Part shown: one piece after another, positions 5,654 through 6,454 of the stretch
Position numbering within the stretch: position 1 is the first letter of the stretch
Layout: each line of letters starts with the position of its first letter
Notes under the pieces: model-generated
What the model was told of the DNA's origin: nothing
Databases searched by the model: none
What the model saw: only the letters and a program-made list of their open reading frames with translations
Translations under genes and position numbers: made by a program
DNA from: Hyphomonadaceae bacterium
GTDB taxonomy: Bacteria; Pseudomonadota; Alphaproteobacteria; Caulobacterales; Aquidulcibacteraceae
Reading direction: 5' to 3'
Length of the DNA: 6,454 nucleotides
Assembly (NCBI GenBank): GCA_025458365.1
Contig: JALOSP010000082.1
Coordinates: forward strand, 1 to 6,454

Positions 5654-6379
5654 ATGCTGTGGTTGCGGTCTCTGTTGTTCATGATCTGGCATTACGGATC
5701 GATCGCGGTGATCGGACTGGTTTGCGCGCCACTCGCGCTGTTCGATCCCAAGTTTTTCTATGTCGGAGCAAGGGCGTGGGCGCGCGCCACGATGATCGGG
5801 TTGCGCCTGTTCTGCGGCATTACCTGGAGCGTGGAAGGGCGTGATCTGATCCCGGATGAGCCCGGGCTGGTGGCCAGCAAGCATCACAGCGCACTCGACA
5901 CCATCGTGCCGTTCCTGATTTTCGAGCGTCCGACCTTCGTATTGAAACAAGAACTGCTGTCGATGCCGGTGTTTGGCTGGTATGCGCGCCACATCGGGAT
6001 TGCCATTGACCGCGACGGCGCAATGAGCGCGTTGAAGAAGATGGTCGGCGAGGCCAAGGCGCGTGTTGCTGCGGGCAGCCCCGTGATCATCTTCCCCGAA
6101 GGCACCCGCCAGCAGGTCGGCGCGCCCCCGGACTACAAGCCAGGCGTGGCCGCGATCTATGGCATGATCGGGCTCGACTGCCTGCCGGTGGCTCACAATG
6201 GCGGCCTGTGCTGGCCTGCCTCGGGGTTGATCAAGCGGCCAGGCCACGTCACCTTCCAGATCCTGCCGGTAATCCCCAAGGGCTTGAAGCGTCACGACTT
6301 CATGGACCGGCTGCAGGGCTCCATCGAGACCGCGACGGGAAAGCTGGTGAGCGATGCCCGCACGGAGACCATGGCATGA
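5654..6379 (+). CDS. plsC: 1-acyl-sn-glycerol-3-phosphate acyltransferase (PlsC/LPLAT family)
   Basis: This enzyme should transfer an acyl group to lysophosphatidic acid to give phosphatidic acid at the inner membrane, the second acylation in phospholipid synthesis. The 241-residue protein has an N-terminal membrane segment (about 7-29) and the LPLAT motifs in order: motif I HHSALD (77-82, the H-X4-D catalytic pair), motif II around HIGIAIDRDG (113-122), motif III FPEGTR (147-152) and motif IV around PVAHNGGLCWP (178-188, usually PVALNSGLFWP). The length is normal for the family. The gene starts 7 nt after the DUF218 stop, with GAGG (5645-5648) 5 nt and AAGGAG (5636-5641) 12 nt upstream. Its stop overlaps the next start (ATGA). 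The assignment to the family is firm; whether it is the main PlsC of the cell or a paralogue with another lipid acceptor cannot be told from this window, so the symbol is tentative. Confidence 0.88.
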   Translation: MLWLRSLLFMIWHYGSIAVIGLVCAPLALFDPKFFYVGARAWARATMIGLRLFCGITWSVEGRDLIPDEPGLVASKHHSALDTIVPFLIFERPTFVLKQELLSMPVFGWYARHIGIAIDRDGAMSALKKMVGEAKARVAAGSPVIIFPEGTRQQVGAPPDYKPGVAAIYGMIGLDCLPVAHNGGLCWPASGLIKRPGHVTFQILPVIPKGLKRHDFMDRLQGSIETATGKLVSDARTETMA

Positions 6380-6454
6380 GCGGCGGCGTACCAAAGGCTC
6401 GAGGGGCCCGGCGCGGTTTGTTGCTCGTGTGGATGGTGGCCGCGCTGTGTGCAG
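6376..6454 (+). CDS. N-terminus of membrane or exported protein (3' end outside window)
   Basis: Only 26 codons are visible. The ATG at 6376 overlaps the acyltransferase stop (ATGA), and GGAG (6364-6367) lies 8 nt before it, so this is the next gene of the ftsE operon. It reads MSGGVPKARGARRG and then LLLVWMVAALCA: a basic n-region followed by a hydrophobic core, as in a signal peptide or a first membrane helix. Too little is present to name the protein. Confidence 0.65.
   Translation, partial: MSGGVPKARGARRGLLLVWMVAALCA

Noticed and set aside
5029..5682. 217-codon open frame on the - strand, antisense to the DUF218 gene
   Set aside because: Low-complexity His/Gln/Arg-rich translation, no ribosome site seen, and the + strand gene is well supported.
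5618..6394. 258-codon open frame on the - strand, antisense to plsC
   Set aside because: The translation is rich in His/Arg/Gln/Asp with no recognisable domain, and the + strand frame has all LPLAT motifs. Long antisense frames are expected opposite GC3-rich genes.

Overview
This is a high-GC, gene-dense chromosomal window with almost no non-coding DNA. The gene content suggests an alphaproteobacterium, probably of the Sphingomonadales/Erythrobacteraceae kind. The reason is the arrangement of ftsE-ftsX-DUF218-plsC divergent from an MJ0042 zinc-ribbon/DUF3426 membrane protein. This taxonomic placement is inference from gene order and protein style; no database was searched. No RNA genes, insertion sequences, CRISPR arrays or prophage traces were seen.

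Region 1 (1-2284, + strand) is a tightly packed ABC exporter operon. It holds the C-terminal end of a YtrA-type GntR regulator, an ABC ATPase, a previously easy-to-miss 54-codon small ORF, and an ABC-2 type permease. Each gene starts inside the stop codon of the one before it (ATGA at 226, 1110 and 1271), so all four look translationally coupled. A near-perfect intrinsic terminator (2315-2341) closes the operon.

Region 2 (2365-3288, - strand) is one convergent gene. It encodes a cytosolic N-terminal zinc ribbon, a linker with an FKLP x3 repeat, one membrane helix and a DUF3426 domain. Its start faces ftsE across a 92-bp divergent intergenic region.

Region 3 (3381-6454, + strand) is a cell-envelope operon: ftsE, ftsX, a DUF218/ElyC-YdcF-like membrane protein, a PlsC-type acyltransferase, and the first 26 codons of another membrane or exported protein. 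Genes overlap by 1-4 nt or lie 7 nt apart. FtsEX couples septation to peptidoglycan hydrolysis, PlsC makes phosphatidic acid, and DUF218 proteins are tied to envelope polymer or lipid metabolism, so the operon seems to pair division with envelope building.

The observations most worth a second look are the doubly coupled small ORF between ATPase and permease, the repeat-built N-terminal extension of FtsE, and the FKLP repeat of the zinc-ribbon protein. I see no clear evidence of a wholly new system; most of the window is ordinary core-genome content.
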